Assembly: GCA_951812305.1 (NCBI GenBank)
Contig: CATOSB010000017.1
Coordinates: 1 to 64,000, forward strand
Direction: 5' to 3'
DNA: 64,000 nucleotides
From: an uncultured Paracoccaceae bacterium
Lineage (GTDB): Bacteria > Pseudomonadota > Alphaproteobacteria > Rhodobacterales > Rhodobacteraceae
Shown here: piece by piece, positions 48,241 to 56,687 of the stretch
Position numbering within the stretch: the stretch's first letter is position 1
How the letters are laid out: each line of letters begins with the position of its first letter
Position numbers and translations under genes: made by a program
Notes under the pieces: model-generated
What the model was told of the DNA's origin: nothing
The model's database searches: none
Seen by the model: the letters and a program-made list of their open reading frames with translations, nothing else

Positions 48241-48842
48241 GCGCAGCGACAGACATGCAGGCCCTGCGCCGGGCGCTGACGGAGACGGGGCCTCTGCTGA
48301 CGCGGGGGAGCGTTGCCTTCGACAGGTCCGCGGCACGGGCGCTGCTGCGCCAGATGCGCATCGCGGTCGCCGCCACGAAGCGACTTGAGGATACAGGGGC
48401 CTGGGAGCGCTGTCTCGCCGCGCACTCCAAGGTCACAATCCCGTCTAGGGCCTCGCTGCGCGCGGCGCTGGACGGGCTGGGATCGCTACCGGATATGGCG
48501 GGCGGTGATAACCGGGCCCTGGCGCGGATCGTATGCACGACAGCGCATGTGGCGGGTCTGGACGCGGAGACCTTGCGCGGTCCGCGCCCGGCGCAGCACA
48601 TCGTCCAACCGCGCCAATTGGCAATACTGCTGGCGGCGGCGCTGACCGGAGCGAGTTACGCGCGCATCGGCGCCGCACTCGGGGGTCGCCATCACACCAC
48701 GGTGACCCATGGGCTGCGCCGGGCGCGGGAGCGGCTGGAGACATCCGACACAGCAGCGCTGATGGCGACCGAGGTGCTGGACCGGCTGGAAAGCGGCCGG
48801 GCCGGGAGGGCGGAGAGATGCAAGAGGAGAACGGATCAATGA
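48237..48842 (+). CDS. Phage protein with DnaA domain-IV-like helix-turn-helix
   Basis: 201-aa protein starting at GTG 48237 (SAATDMQALRRALTE). The N-terminal half is helical and of no recognised family. The C-terminal region (about 120-165) reads IVQPRQLAILLAAALTGASYARIGAALGGRHHTTVTHGLRRA. It closely follows the DnaA C-terminal signature of a helix, S-Y-x-x-I-G, then G-G-R-x-H-T-T-V-x-H. No AAA+ domain is present. It could bind DnaA boxes. It is coupled to its neighbours by GTGA and ATGA overlaps. Confidence 0.78.
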   Translation: MSAATDMQALRRALTETGPLLTRGSVAFDRSAARALLRQMRIAVAATKRLEDTGAWERCLAAHSKVTIPSRASLRAALDGLGSLPDMAGGDNRALARIVCTTAHVAGLDAETLRGPRPAQHIVQPRQLAILLAAALTGASYARIGAALGGRHHTTVTHGLRRARERLETSDTAALMATEVLDRLESGRAGRAERCKRRTDQ

Positions 48843-49057
48843 ACCCACACAGGAATGTAATCGAGACAGAGGACGTGGAACGGCTCGCCCTTGTCATCCT
48901 GAACGCGCTCGACGGACTGCCGGTCATTCAGGCGAAGGCTGTCCTCCGCGAGGCGCGGGACCTTTTGGTGTTCGGATCCACCTTCGATGCCCGACATCTG
49001 GACTTTATTCGTCAGACAGGATCTGACGGATCACCTCCTTCCGTCTCTCCCGAATGA
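48839..49057 (+). CDS. Early-region protein of unknown function
   Basis: 72-aa helical protein (MNPHRNVIETEDVERLALVI..., IQAKAVLREARDLLVFG). It is coupled by ATGA to the DnaA-like gene. Its last 53 bases overlap the 3' end of the convergent minus-strand gene. No family is recognised. Confidence 0.55.
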   Translation: MNPHRNVIETEDVERLALVILNALDGLPVIQAKAVLREARDLLVFGSTFDARHLDFIRQTGSDGSPPSVSPE

Positions 49058-49199
49058 GAGAGACGGCCTCATGAACGTAATCGCCTCCGATCCGACGCAT
49101 TCCGGCTTTTCTTTTCTGCCGGGCGATAGATTCTGCGAGAAGCAGGATCTCCGCCGTCAGAATGGATTCGAACAGTGTCCTTTCGGGTTCGGTGGCCAT
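49005..49199 (-). CDS. Minus-strand cargo gene 2
   Basis: 64-aa charged helical protein (MATEPERTLFESILTAEILL, then SIARQKRKAGMRRIGGDYVHEAVSLIRERRKEVIRQILSDE). It has a strong GGAGGGAAGG ribosome-binding site and its own promoter-leader cassette at 49211-49261. The function is unknown. It lies opposite to the early operon. Confidence 0.62.
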   Translation of the reverse strand: MATEPERTLFESILTAEILLLAESIARQKRKAGMRRIGGDYVHEAVSLIRERRKEVIRQILSDE

Positions 49200-49207
49200 G
49201 CCCTTCC

Positions 49208-49309
49208 CTCCATCGGTTGTGTGGCAGCACCGATGATCGCGGCGGCGGGCCTGGGCGTCAATGCCCTGCGCTCCGCCGCCGCACCAGCGTGCGGGAGGGC
49301 GGCGTGATG
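49208..49309. repeat. 102-bp direct repeat, copy A
   Basis: It is nearly identical to 49625-49726, with only a few mismatches. It contains the minus-strand promoter-leader cassette and ends at a plus-strand GTGATG. It appears to be the shared module behind cargo genes 2 and 3. Confidence 0.9.
49211..49261 (-). promoter_or_regulatory. Minus-strand promoter-leader cassette 2
   Basis: Reading leftward: -35 TTGACG (49261-49256), 17-bp spacer, -10 GATCAT (49238-49233). The dyad CATCGG/CCGATG (49235-49211) overlaps the -10 and is followed by GGAGGG and the start at 49199. Confidence 0.72.
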
Positions 49310-49378
49310 GAGGTCGGGATGAGCATCCGAACGCGGCGGGACGTTGTTTGTTTCGCCCGCCGGGCGGGCGATCTGATC

Positions 49379-49618
49379 TCAGTCCTGACTGTCGATGCGG
49401 ATGACGTTGTCATCGTCAGGGATCGCGGGATCGACATCGTCCATGATGATGCGGGGCAGCGTCGTGGCGGGCTTGAACCGGAACTTGCCGCCGGGCGGGA
49501 CGACGAACATGATTGATCCAAAGGGGCCACACTCGAATGTATACCGTTTGGCGTCGCGGCTGCCATTGGTGAGTTCCAGCGTAGCTCCGGCGGGGACATC
49601 AAACGACAGTCGTTGCAT
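49379..49618 (-). CDS. Minus-strand cargo gene 3
   Basis: 79-aa beta-rich protein (MQRLSFDVPAGATLELTNGS, then RYTFECGPFGSIMFVVPPGGKFRFKP and an acidic end DDVDPAIPDDDNVIRIDSQD). It may be a small beta-sandwich. The GGAGAAAGAG ribosome-binding site lies within its cassette (49628-49678). No family is recognised. A plus-strand frame over the same bases is judged a shadow. Confidence 0.6.
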   Translation of the reverse strand: MQRLSFDVPAGATLELTNGSRDAKRYTFECGPFGSIMFVVPPGGKFRFKPATTLPRIIMDDVDPAIPDDDNVIRIDSQD

Positions 49619-49624
49619 CTCTTT

Positions 49625-49726
49625 CTCCATCGGTTGTGTGGCAGCACCGATGATCGCGGCGGCGGGCCCGGGCGTCAATGCCCTGCGCTCCGCCGCCGCA
49701 CCAGAGTGCGGGAGGGCGGCGTGATG
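49625..49726. repeat. 102-bp direct repeat, copy B
   Basis: Second copy of the module at 49208-49309. Differences include CCCGGG for CCTGGG and CCAGAG for CCAGCG. Confidence 0.9.
49628..49678 (-). promoter_or_regulatory. Minus-strand promoter-leader cassette 3
   Basis: Reading leftward: -35 TTGACG (49678-49673), 17-bp spacer, -10 GATCAT (49655-49650). The dyad CATCGG/CCGATG (49652-49628) runs into GGAGAAAGAG and the start at 49618. Confidence 0.72.
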
Positions 49727-50020
49727 CATGCGGCAAGGCTCTCCCGGTCGCCCCGGCTCAAGCGGGTGCATGCATGTCTCGCCGACGGTGCCGAGCGCTC
49801 GACACTTGAGATCATCACGGGCGCGCGGGTCTGCGCGGTCAATGCCTGCATCGCGGAGTTGCGCGCCAACGGGGCCCAGATCGCCTGCCGCCAGATCCGC
49901 GACCCCGCCACGGGCGGACGGCTCTGGCTTTACCGGATGGTGAGGCCCGCCCCGCCATCGGTTCAAGGGGAGGGCCGAACGCCCGCCCCGCCATCGGTTC
50001 CGGGGGAGGATATGTCATGA
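49724..50020 (+). CDS. Early-region winged-helix-like protein
   Basis: 98-aa protein. The N-terminal two thirds look like a winged helix: KRVHACLADGAERSTLEIITGARVCAVNACIAELRANGAQIACRQI, then a wing RDPATGGRLWLYRMV. The C-terminal Pro-rich tail arises from a short DNA duplication (CCGCCCCGCCATCGGTT twice, 49948-50001). Its stop overlaps the next gene by ATGA. A role in early regulation is inferred. Confidence 0.6.
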   Translation: MHAARLSRSPRLKRVHACLADGAERSTLEIITGARVCAVNACIAELRANGAQIACRQIRDPATGGRLWLYRMVRPAPPSVQGEGRTPAPPSVPGEDMS

Positions 50021-50799
50021 CGGACCGTGCCGACCTGAGGATCGTGGAGAATCCGGGCACCCCCGGGCTCGTGTTCGCCGGCGAACTTTCGCACGCCGAT
50101 TGGCGCGATATCGGTCTTGGGCTGGCGCGGGAGCGATGTGACAGTGCGTTCGAATGGCGCATCGGTGACTGGGCGGTCGCCGCCTCAGGGGTCATCTCGA
50201 CCCTGGCGGAGGCGGCGGGGATCGTTGGCGAGAGCGAGGGCAATATCCGCAAGTTCGTCTCGGTCGCCAGGGTTTTCCAGCCTGTTCGCCGGCGAACAAA
50301 TGTTTCATTCCACCTGCATCTTGAAGTGGTGGCTTTGCCCGAGGTCGAGCAGGAGCGCCTGCTTGATCTGGCCAGCGCCGAACACTGGACGCGTGCGCTT
50401 ATGCGGGAAGAGGCACGGGATGTTCGCCGGCGAACAAACGTCAGTGATCTGGCGGGTGAGAACGCGCGGCTCAAGCGCGATCTGGCCGCAGCGCGCGCGG
50501 ACCGGGACACTGCGCGCGCGGCGCTCAGGGCGACGGAGGCGCGCACGAAGGACGCGATCGGCGAGATCGGGCGGGTCTGGCACGAGATTGACCAGGTGAC
50601 GGCGGCCTTCTTTGATCCGGACAACCCCGCCGGGGCAGCCGCCCTGCACGGCAACGCGCGGGCGAAAGCCGCGACGCGGCTCAAAAAACGGCTCGAAGCC
50701 CGTGTGGCGGAGATCAACACCATTGCGGCGCGCATCGAGGCCCGGCTGGTGGCCTCTGGCGCAGCGGACACCGGCGCGGACACCCGGGGGGATCGGTAA
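50017..50799 (+). CDS. DNA-binding-like protein upstream of MuA
   Basis: 260-aa protein. A central HTH-like segment (about 60-90, VISTLAEAAGIVGESEGNIRKFVSVARVF) recalls ParB/KorB-type or replication-associated proteins. A long coiled coil follows (about 145-200, GENARLKRDLAAARADRDTARAAL) with a helical end. The peptide VRRRTNV occurs twice because the gene carries copies of a 14-16 bp palindrome. It is coupled to MuA by a TAATG overlap. The identity is uncertain. Confidence 0.58.
   Translation: MTDRADLRIVENPGTPGLVFAGELSHADWRDIGLGLARERCDSAFEWRIGDWAVAASGVISTLAEAAGIVGESEGNIRKFVSVARVFQPVRRRTNVSFHLHLEVVALPEVEQERLLDLASAEHWTRALMREEARDVRRRTNVSDLAGENARLKRDLAAARADRDTARAALRATEARTKDAIGEIGRVWHEIDQVTAAFFDPDNPAGAAALHGNARAKAATRLKKRLEARVAEINTIAARIEARLVASGAADTGADTRGDR
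50073..50436. repeat. Three copies of the palindrome GTTCGCCGGCGAAC inside one gene
   Basis: Copies lie at 50073-50086, 50283-50298 and 50421-50436; the last two extend to 16 bp (TGTTCGCCGGCGAACA). The first is read in a different codon phase (VFAGEL) from the other two (VRRRTN), so conservation is at DNA level. The spacing is 210 and 138 bp. They are candidate binding sites, perhaps for the encoded protein itself. Confidence 0.75.
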
Positions 50800-52607
50800 T
50801 GGGCGCTCTGGCACTCAGATCGCTGCGCGGGCAGGTCCCCGATTTGCAAGCCCCCTGCGCAGCGGCTGCACCCTGCGTACAAGCCCCCTGCACCCCCGGT
50901 GTACCGCCGTCCCCGCCACATCCATCCCTGCCGCCCGAGGGTGCGGCGCTCGACCGCGCCCGGGTGCGGCTGGCGGCGGTGGCAGAGGCCGGGCGGCTGG
51001 CGTCCGACGGGATGGCGCATGCCGAGGCTGACAGGATCGCAGCTGAGGGGGCAGGTGTTTCACCGGCCTCGGTGGCGTCCTGGCGCGCCCGGGTGCGCGG
51101 CCTCGGCCCCGAAGCGCGTCTGGCGGCCCTGATGGATGCACCCCGCCGGGGCCGGCCCAAAGGCGGAGGCGGCGGCCCCGGCGCGCCGGAGGAGGCACTT
51201 GACGATCTTCTGGCGGCCCTGGCCTTCGAGCACGGCGCGCATCTCACCGCCTCCCATGTGGCCCGCGTGGCAAGCGTGCGCCTGCGTGTGGATCTCTCAC
51301 TCAGATCGATCCAGCGCCGCCTGGCGGCGTTTCGTGAAGAGCACGCCCGCGATCTCTCTGCGGTCTCGGACCCCGACAGGCACCGCTCCCGCCGTGCCCC
51401 GGCTTTCGGGCGGCGCTCGGAGGATATCTCAGGCGTAATCACGGAGCCGAACGCGCTCTGGGAACTCGACAGCACGCCTGCGGACGTGATGTGCAGCGAC
51501 GGGCGGCAGACCATCGTGGGCGCCATCGACGTGGGTACGCGGCGGGGTCGGCTTCTGGTGGTGCCGGTCAGCCGGGCCACGGCGATCTGCGCGCTTCTGA
51601 GGCGCTGCCTGATCGACTGGGGTGTGCCGGAGGTTGTGCGCACCGATGGGGGTGCGGACTATACCTCGGCACATCTCGTGCGCGTACTGGCCGATCTGGC
51701 CATCGGCCATGACATCTGCCCGCCCTACACGCCCGAGGCCAAGCCCTTCATCGAGCGGTTCTTCGGTACCGTGACGCGGGATCTCTTCGCCTACCTGCCG
51801 GGCTTTGTCGGCCACAGCGTGGCGGACCGCAAAAAGATCGAGGCGAAGACGTCGATGGCGGCACGGCGTGGCAAGAAGGCGCGTGAGACCTTCGCCGTGG
51901 CGCTGAGCGCGGGTGAGCTGCAGGCCCGCTGCGATGCGTGGACCGAGACCGTCTATCACACAAGGCCCCATGCGGGGCTGGGCGGCGAGACCCCGGCGGC
52001 ACGGGCGCGGGCCTCGGCGGAGCCGCTGGCCCGGATCACGGATACCCGCGCGCTCGACCCGCTGCTGGCCGAACCGGTCAAGGGCGGCGGCACAAGAGTG
52101 GTGCAGAAGGACGGCCTCGAGATCGGCGGGCACTGGTATATCGCGCCGGAGTTGGGCGAGCACGTGAAGACGCGGCTCCAGGTCCGGCTCGATCCCGCCG
52201 ATCCGGGACAGGTCTTCGTCTTCACGGGTGACGGGCGGTTTCTCTGCCTGGCCGGGGAGGCGACCGGGCAGGCACGGGCGGAAGTGGCAGCCAGGGCGAA
52301 GGCCCGGGCGAAGGCAGCCGACAGCGCGGCGCGCGCCCGGGCGCGCGAACTCAAGTCCACCCACAGGCCGGACCGGGCGATGGACGACGTCCTGGATGCC
52401 GGATCGCGCGCGGCCGGCAATGTGGTCGATCTCCCGCGCCCCGCCGATCCCCATCAGACGCCGGCACTCGCGCAGGCCGGCAAGGCCGCCCGCGCGGCCG
52501 GGGATGCCAACGCGGCGGTCCCGGAGCGGAGCGGTGTGGCCCGGGCTGCGGGTGATCCGTTCAAGGCCGCGCTCAGACAGCTTTATCTCAAGGAGGACCA
52601 GACATGA
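50799..52607 (+). CDS. Mu-type transposase A
   Basis: 602-aa DDE transposase that inserts and replicates the phage. The N-terminus is Cys/Pro-rich with helical DNA-binding segments. The rve core has Asp224 (LWELDSTPADV), Asp283 (VVRTDGGADYTS) and Glu319 (AKPFIERFFGT), spaced as in MuA. A Mu-type C-terminal beta-barrel domain follows (about 425-480, KGGGTRVVQKDGLEIGGHWYIAPELG), then a basic helical tail that in Mu contacts MuB and ClpX. It overlaps MuB by four bases. Confidence 0.95.
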   Translation: MGALALRSLRGQVPDLQAPCAAAAPCVQAPCTPGVPPSPPHPSLPPEGAALDRARVRLAAVAEAGRLASDGMAHAEADRIAAEGAGVSPASVASWRARVRGLGPEARLAALMDAPRRGRPKGGGGGPGAPEEALDDLLAALAFEHGAHLTASHVARVASVRLRVDLSLRSIQRRLAAFREEHARDLSAVSDPDRHRSRRAPAFGRRSEDISGVITEPNALWELDSTPADVMCSDGRQTIVGAIDVGTRRGRLLVVPVSRATAICALLRRCLIDWGVPEVVRTDGGADYTSAHLVRVLADLAIGHDICPPYTPEAKPFIERFFGTVTRDLFAYLPGFVGHSVADRKKIEAKTSMAARRGKKARETFAVALSAGELQARCDAWTETVYHTRPHAGLGGETPAARARASAEPLARITDTRALDPLLAEPVKGGGTRVVQKDGLEIGGHWYIAPELGEHVKTRLQVRLDPADPGQVFVFTGDGRFLCLAGEATGQARAEVAARAKARAKAADSAARARARELKSTHRPDRAMDDVLDAGSRAAGNVVDLPRPADPHQTPALAQAGKAARAAGDANAAVPERSGVARAAGDPFKAALRQLYLKEDQT

Positions 52608-53560
52608 CCGAAACGGTAACCCGACTGCCCGTGCCCGCCGATACGGCCCCGGATACGGCGGCCACGATGCGCGCGGTGTCCGCCGAGATGGCGGCCTGCG
52701 GGCTAAGCCAGGCCGTGACGGCGCGCGGTTTGGGGGTGAGTTCCACCACGCTCCATCGCTGGCTCAAGGGCGACTATGAGGGCGATGTGGCCCGCGTGAG
52801 CGCGAAAGCGCGCGCCTGGCTGGAGACCCGGTCCGAGGCGCGCGCGCTGACGCTGACGCCCGCCGGTCTCGACACCCATGCAGGGTTAAGCCTGACCGAA
52901 GAGGTGATGGCCGCGCTCGCCCATGCCCAGGCCACCGGTGATGTGGTGTTGATCCATGGCCGCTCGGGCGCGGGCAAGTCCTGGGCCCTGAAGAGCTACG
53001 CGGCGGCGCGCGCCCAGGTCACCGTGCTGACCGTGACCTGCGGCATCACCTCGCTCCATGGTCTTTACGGGCGCATCGCGCGCGGCCTCGGGGCGGGCGG
53101 GCGCTTCGTTTCCGCGCTGGAGGCCGAGGATGCGATTCTCGCGCGCCTTGAGGGCCGCCACGCGCTTCTGGCCATCGACGAGGCGCAGCATCTCTCCGCC
53201 CGGCATCTCGATGCGCTGCGTGGCCTGCGCGATCTCTCCGGCTGCGGGCTGGCGCTTCTGGGCGACGAGACCTTGCGCATGACGCTCGGGCGCTGCCCGC
53301 AGGTCACGGGCCGGATCGGTGTGCGCGTCGGCCTCGGCGTGCCGGGTGAGGCCGATGTGACGACGCTGCTGGAAACCGTGCTGGGGCGGACGCCTTCGGG
53401 GGCCGAGCGCAGGTGCGCGCAAGCCGCTGTCGCCGCGCCCGGGGGGATGCACGCGCTGCGCCGGCTCATGGCGCGCGCCTTCATGATCGCCCGCGCCGAT
53501 GAGCGGACGGCGATCACACCCGACGATATCGCCGCCGCTGCGGCCGGCATGGAGGCCTGA
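52604..53560 (+). CDS. Mu-type target-capture ATPase B
   Basis: 318-aa AAA+ ATPase that delivers target DNA to MuA and stimulates strand transfer. The N-terminal HTH (about 28-56, MAACGLSQAVTARGLGVSSTTLHRWLKGD) is followed by Walker A GRSGAGKS (119-126), Walker B LLAIDEAQH (188-196), and a C-terminal helical domain. It starts on the MuA stop (ATGA). Confidence 0.93.
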   Translation: MTETVTRLPVPADTAPDTAATMRAVSAEMAACGLSQAVTARGLGVSSTTLHRWLKGDYEGDVARVSAKARAWLETRSEARALTLTPAGLDTHAGLSLTEEVMAALAHAQATGDVVLIHGRSGAGKSWALKSYAAARAQVTVLTVTCGITSLHGLYGRIARGLGAGGRFVSALEAEDAILARLEGRHALLAIDEAQHLSARHLDALRGLRDLSGCGLALLGDETLRMTLGRCPQVTGRIGVRVGLGVPGEADVTTLLETVLGRTPSGAERRCAQAAVAAPGGMHALRRLMARAFMIARADERTAITPDDIAAAAAGMEA

Positions 53561-53613
53561 GCTCCCCGTCCCGCCCGCGAAATCAACCGACCCACCAACC
53601 CGGAGGACATGAT

Positions 53614-54324
53614 ATGACCCGACCACAGACCGGCCCCGCACCCCGTGACGCGGGCGGAAACCAGATTATCCCGGATGCGCCCGCGGGCTGGATCCACGAG
53701 GCAACCGTCCTGATCGACGGGCAGCGCTACATGCGGGATGCACAAGGTCGCCTCACGCCGGTCGATCTGGTGCGGCCCCAGGACCAGCTGCAGGACGAGA
53801 TGGTCAGGACGGTGATCGGCCATGCTGAGGATCTCTCGGCGCAGATTGCCCGGTTTCGCGGCCACAGCTTCGACGACATCGCCGCCTTTGATGCGCTGTT
53901 GCAGGACGAATATGGCGGCCATGCCCGCCGCTCGGTGAAGGGCAACCGCACCTATATGAGCTATGACGGCTGCCGCAAGGTGCAGGTGCAGATCGCCGAG
54001 CGTGTGGCCTTCGGGCCGGAACTGCAGGTGGCGCGCGATCTGGTTGAGGAATGCCTCGCCGAATGGGCCGAGGGCAGCCGCGACGAGATCCGCGCGATCG
54101 TGGCCCATGCGTTTCAGGTGGACCGGGAGGGCGAGATCAGCCGGGGGGCGATCTACAGTCTCCTGCGGCTCGATATCGACGATGCGCGCTGGCAAAAGGC
54201 CATGGCGGCGATCCGCGACGCGATGCGGGTGGTGGGCTCGAAAACCTATATCCGCTGCTACCGCCGCGAGAGCCCCGAAGGTGCCTGGGAGCCCATCACC
54301 ATCGATCTGGCAAAGGCGGGCTGA
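53614..54324 (+). CDS. DUF3164 protein
   Basis: 236-aa protein of the DUF3164 family found after MuB in many Mu-like phages: WIHEATVLIDGQRYMRDAQGRLTPVDLV, HSFDDIAAFDALLQDEYGG, VKGNRTYMSYDGCRKVQVQIAERVAFGPELQVARDLVEECL. The function is unknown. An AACCCGGAGGACATG-type ribosome-binding site precedes ATG 53614. Confidence 0.9.
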   Translation: MTRPQTGPAPRDAGGNQIIPDAPAGWIHEATVLIDGQRYMRDAQGRLTPVDLVRPQDQLQDEMVRTVIGHAEDLSAQIARFRGHSFDDIAAFDALLQDEYGGHARRSVKGNRTYMSYDGCRKVQVQIAERVAFGPELQVARDLVEECLAEWAEGSRDEIRAIVAHAFQVDREGEISRGAIYSLLRLDIDDARWQKAMAAIRDAMRVVGSKTYIRCYRRESPEGAWEPITIDLAKAG

Positions 54325-54327
54325 GCG

Positions 54328-54516
54328 ATGTCAGACTTCGTGAACCGGCGCCTCGGACGCGTGGGCCTGGACGAGGCCGATGGAATGCAGACATGCATCC
54401 TTGCGGACATATCCCTCTCCCGCAACCGCGACAATCTTGTTGTTTGTGCCACGAAACCGCCAGCGCCATTGCCCCGATACGTCCTGAAATATCTGAAAGT
54501 ACATGATTATGTCTGA
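54328..54516 (+). CDS. Small early protein
   Basis: 62-aa protein (MSDFVNRRLGRVGLDEADGM...) with no recognised domain. It starts three bases after the DUF3164 stop, and its 3' end overlaps the following frame. Coding potential is plausible from position but weakly supported. Confidence 0.45.
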   Translation: MSDFVNRRLGRVGLDEADGMQTCILADISLSRNRDNLVVCATKPPAPLPRYVLKYLKVHDYV

Positions 54517-54727
54517 GCCTTCCTATCATGATTACCTGTTCGATTATCACTTCGAGGGCTGTACCTGGTCAATCACCATCCGCGCAACCTCGCCGAAAGA
54601 AGCACGGCAGCGCATTGAGGCAATGGCCCGGGGAGTTGTTTATGTCGGCGAGCTTTACGCGGAAATCCCCGTTCCGCTCGGCGGACCTCTTCGCCGCCTC
54701 TGGCGGGGCGTGCGAGGACGAGGCTGA
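54509..54727 (+). CDS. Small early protein
   Basis: 72-aa protein (MSEPSYHDYLFDYHFEGCTW, then SITIRATSPKEARQRIEAMARGVVYVGELYAEIPVPLG). The pattern of an aromatic strand, then a SPKEARQRI helix, resembles small phage proteins of unknown function. ATG 54503 lies two codons upstream in frame. It ends two bases before the gemA start. Confidence 0.58.
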   Translation: MSEPSYHDYLFDYHFEGCTWSITIRATSPKEARQRIEAMARGVVYVGELYAEIPVPLGGPLRRLWRGVRGRG

Positions 54728-54728
54728 G

Positions 54729-55235
54729 ATGCCCCGCCGCTCCACATCCCCCGGACCCTCGGACCGCCGCGCCACGCTGATGCGCGCGGCCCATGCCGCC
54801 TGCCGCCGGCTGGGGCTGGACAACGATGCCCGCCACGATGTGCAGCTTGCCGTCACCGGCAAGGCGTCGATGCGGGATATGGGCTCGACCGATCTGGCGC
54901 GGCTTCTGGACCACCTGAACGCCCGTGGCGGCGGACGCAGGGGCCGCAGGAACGGCGCGCGTGGACGATACCATCCCAAAGCGCCGCGCGCCGATCTCAG
55001 GCTCATTCACGCGCTCTGGGGCGAGTTGGCCCGCCGCGGGCTGCTGACCCGCCCCGGACGCCACGGGCTCAACACGTTCATCCGCGCCCGCTTCGGGCCA
55101 CATTGGTCCTTCGTGCCGATGGATGTGGATGCGCTCACCGAGACCGCGCATATCACCGCCGTGATCCAGGCGCTGAAAGCCTGGCTGGCGCGCGACGGCG
55201 GCGGCGATGACAGGTCGGGCGGCGGGGCGGCATGA
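54729..55235 (+). CDS. GemA-like regulatory protein (DUF1018, Mu gp16)
   Basis: 168-aa protein beginning MPRRSTSPGPSDRRATLMRA. It contains DUF1018-type blocks: HAACRRLGLDNDARHDVQLAVTGKASMRDMGSTDLARLLDHLN, then LRLIHALWGELARRGLL and RFGPHWSFVPMDVDALTETAHITAVIQAL. In Mu, GemA affects host replication and gene expression. ATG 54729 follows GGCTGAG. It overlaps the next gene by four bases. Confidence 0.85.
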   Translation: MPRRSTSPGPSDRRATLMRAAHAACRRLGLDNDARHDVQLAVTGKASMRDMGSTDLARLLDHLNARGGGRRGRRNGARGRYHPKAPRADLRLIHALWGELARRGLLTRPGRHGLNTFIRARFGPHWSFVPMDVDALTETAHITAVIQALKAWLARDGGGDDRSGGGAA

Positions 55236-55394
55236 CCGTGCGGGTCCATATCACCGACCATGCGGTGTTGCGCTATCTTGAGCGCGGGCTCGGTGTCGAT
55301 GTTGCCGGGCTCCGGCGGCGCATCGCCCGCTCCCCGTCGCCCGCCCTGGCGCTTGCGGACCGCCCGGGCGACGGGGCCGCGCTGATCTGTAATA

Positions 55395-56559
55395 CCAAGG
55401 GTTATTCAATCTGACCGACTTTCGCCCAGTTGCGGCTTGCGATGGATGTGATGGTTTGCGGTCTTGCGATGAGGTTGTTCCAGGCCTCGCACCCCGCGTC
55501 GAGAATCGCGTCATATGTGTCGAACGTCCGGTTTGCGAGCCATGTCTGGCGGAGATATTGCCAAATGTTTTCGGTTGGATTCAGCTCTGGTGATTTGGGC
55601 GGCAGAAACATGAGCGACAGGTTTTGCGGGATTTCCAGAGCGGATGTCGTGTGCCAGCCGGCTTGGTCCATGAGGATGACGGCGTGGGCGCCATCGGAGA
55701 CAATTTTGCTGATTTCTTCCAGGTGGCGCTGCATCGCATAGGTGTCGGCTGCTGGCATCATGATCGCCGCGCCGGTGCCGCGTTCGGGGCAGATGGCGCC
55801 AAAAAGATACGCATTTTGGTAACGCTGATCGGCGGGCTGGCGGGGCCGTGTGCCCTTGCGTGCCCACTGGCGGACGCGGGTGTTCTTCTGACCGAGACGC
55901 ATCTCGTCCTGGAACCAGATTTCGACGGGTTTGTCCGGCGGCACCCCCTGAAGCGTCTCCTTCAGATTGTCGCCGAAGTTTTTTTGAAATCCTCAATGAC
56001 CTGCACGTCCTGCCCCGGGTGCTGAGGGCGTGCGCTGATGTGGGAAAAGCCCAGATTGTGCAGAATCTGCCCCACATGGCGCTCGTGATAGTCGACGCCA
56101 AAACGCGCCTTGATCACATTCTTCAAATCGACCCGCCGCCAGCGGACGACACCGTCCTTTTCAGGATCAGGACCGGTCTCGACAAGAGCCGCCAGTTCAT
56201 CCAGTTGCGCATTGTCAAGGCGGGATCGCGAGCCTCCTCGCTGCCGATCCAGCAGCCCCGCTGGACCATCAGCGTTGAAACGGAGCACCCAGTCCCTGAG
56301 CGTTTGCCGGTCCATCCCGCCAATGCGGGCCGCAGCCCCACGCGACATGCCATCGGCGATAGCGGCAAGCGACAAAAGCCGTCGGCTCTGCCGGGCATCA
56401 GAACTCTCTGCGGCAAGCTTGCGCAGATCATTGGCGGTAAAATCGGCTCGCATCGGTATCCTGGCTGGCATCGGTGGTCTCCTTTGCCAATCTTGAATCA
56501 CCTCAGCACCTCAGGCGGTACCCAAAATCCATAGCTGAGTCATTTTGAAGCACCCTTGG
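55395..56559 (-). mobile_element. IS630-family insertion sequence, copy 2 (1165 bp)
   Basis: It has the same length, ends and encoded proteins as 9086-10250, in inverted orientation, flanked by TA (55393-55394, 56560-56561). It is inserted in the prophage gene following gemA. Confidence 0.95.
55402..56471 (-). CDS. IS630-family transposase, made by a -1 frameshift
   Basis: It has the same two-frame organisation as copy 1. The first frame ends at 55962 and the second, 55402-55944, carries the DDE motifs. The seven-A slippery run is at 55985-55979 on this strand. Identical encoded sequence in both copies, including the frameshift, argues that the frameshift is functional and not decay. Confidence 0.88.
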
Positions 56560-56687
56560 TATAACGGGCTGCGCTACTGCCTGCGGCGCGGCGCGGATGG
56601 CACGCTGACGGTCGTCACCATCACCTCGGCGCAGGCGGGCGCGCTCTCAAACCGGGCCCGGCGGCTCAGGCGGCGGAGGACGGTGCT

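Noticed and set aside
49307..49516. Plus-strand frame of about 70 codons after repeat copy A
   Set aside because: Most of it is antisense to minus-strand cargo gene 3. It resembles no neighbour and carries no domain.
9086..56559. Inversion between the two opposite IS630 copies as the cause of the odd prophage order
   Set aside because: The gene split by the prophage IS630 rejoins perfectly in frame across it, so the flanks of that copy have not been exchanged.
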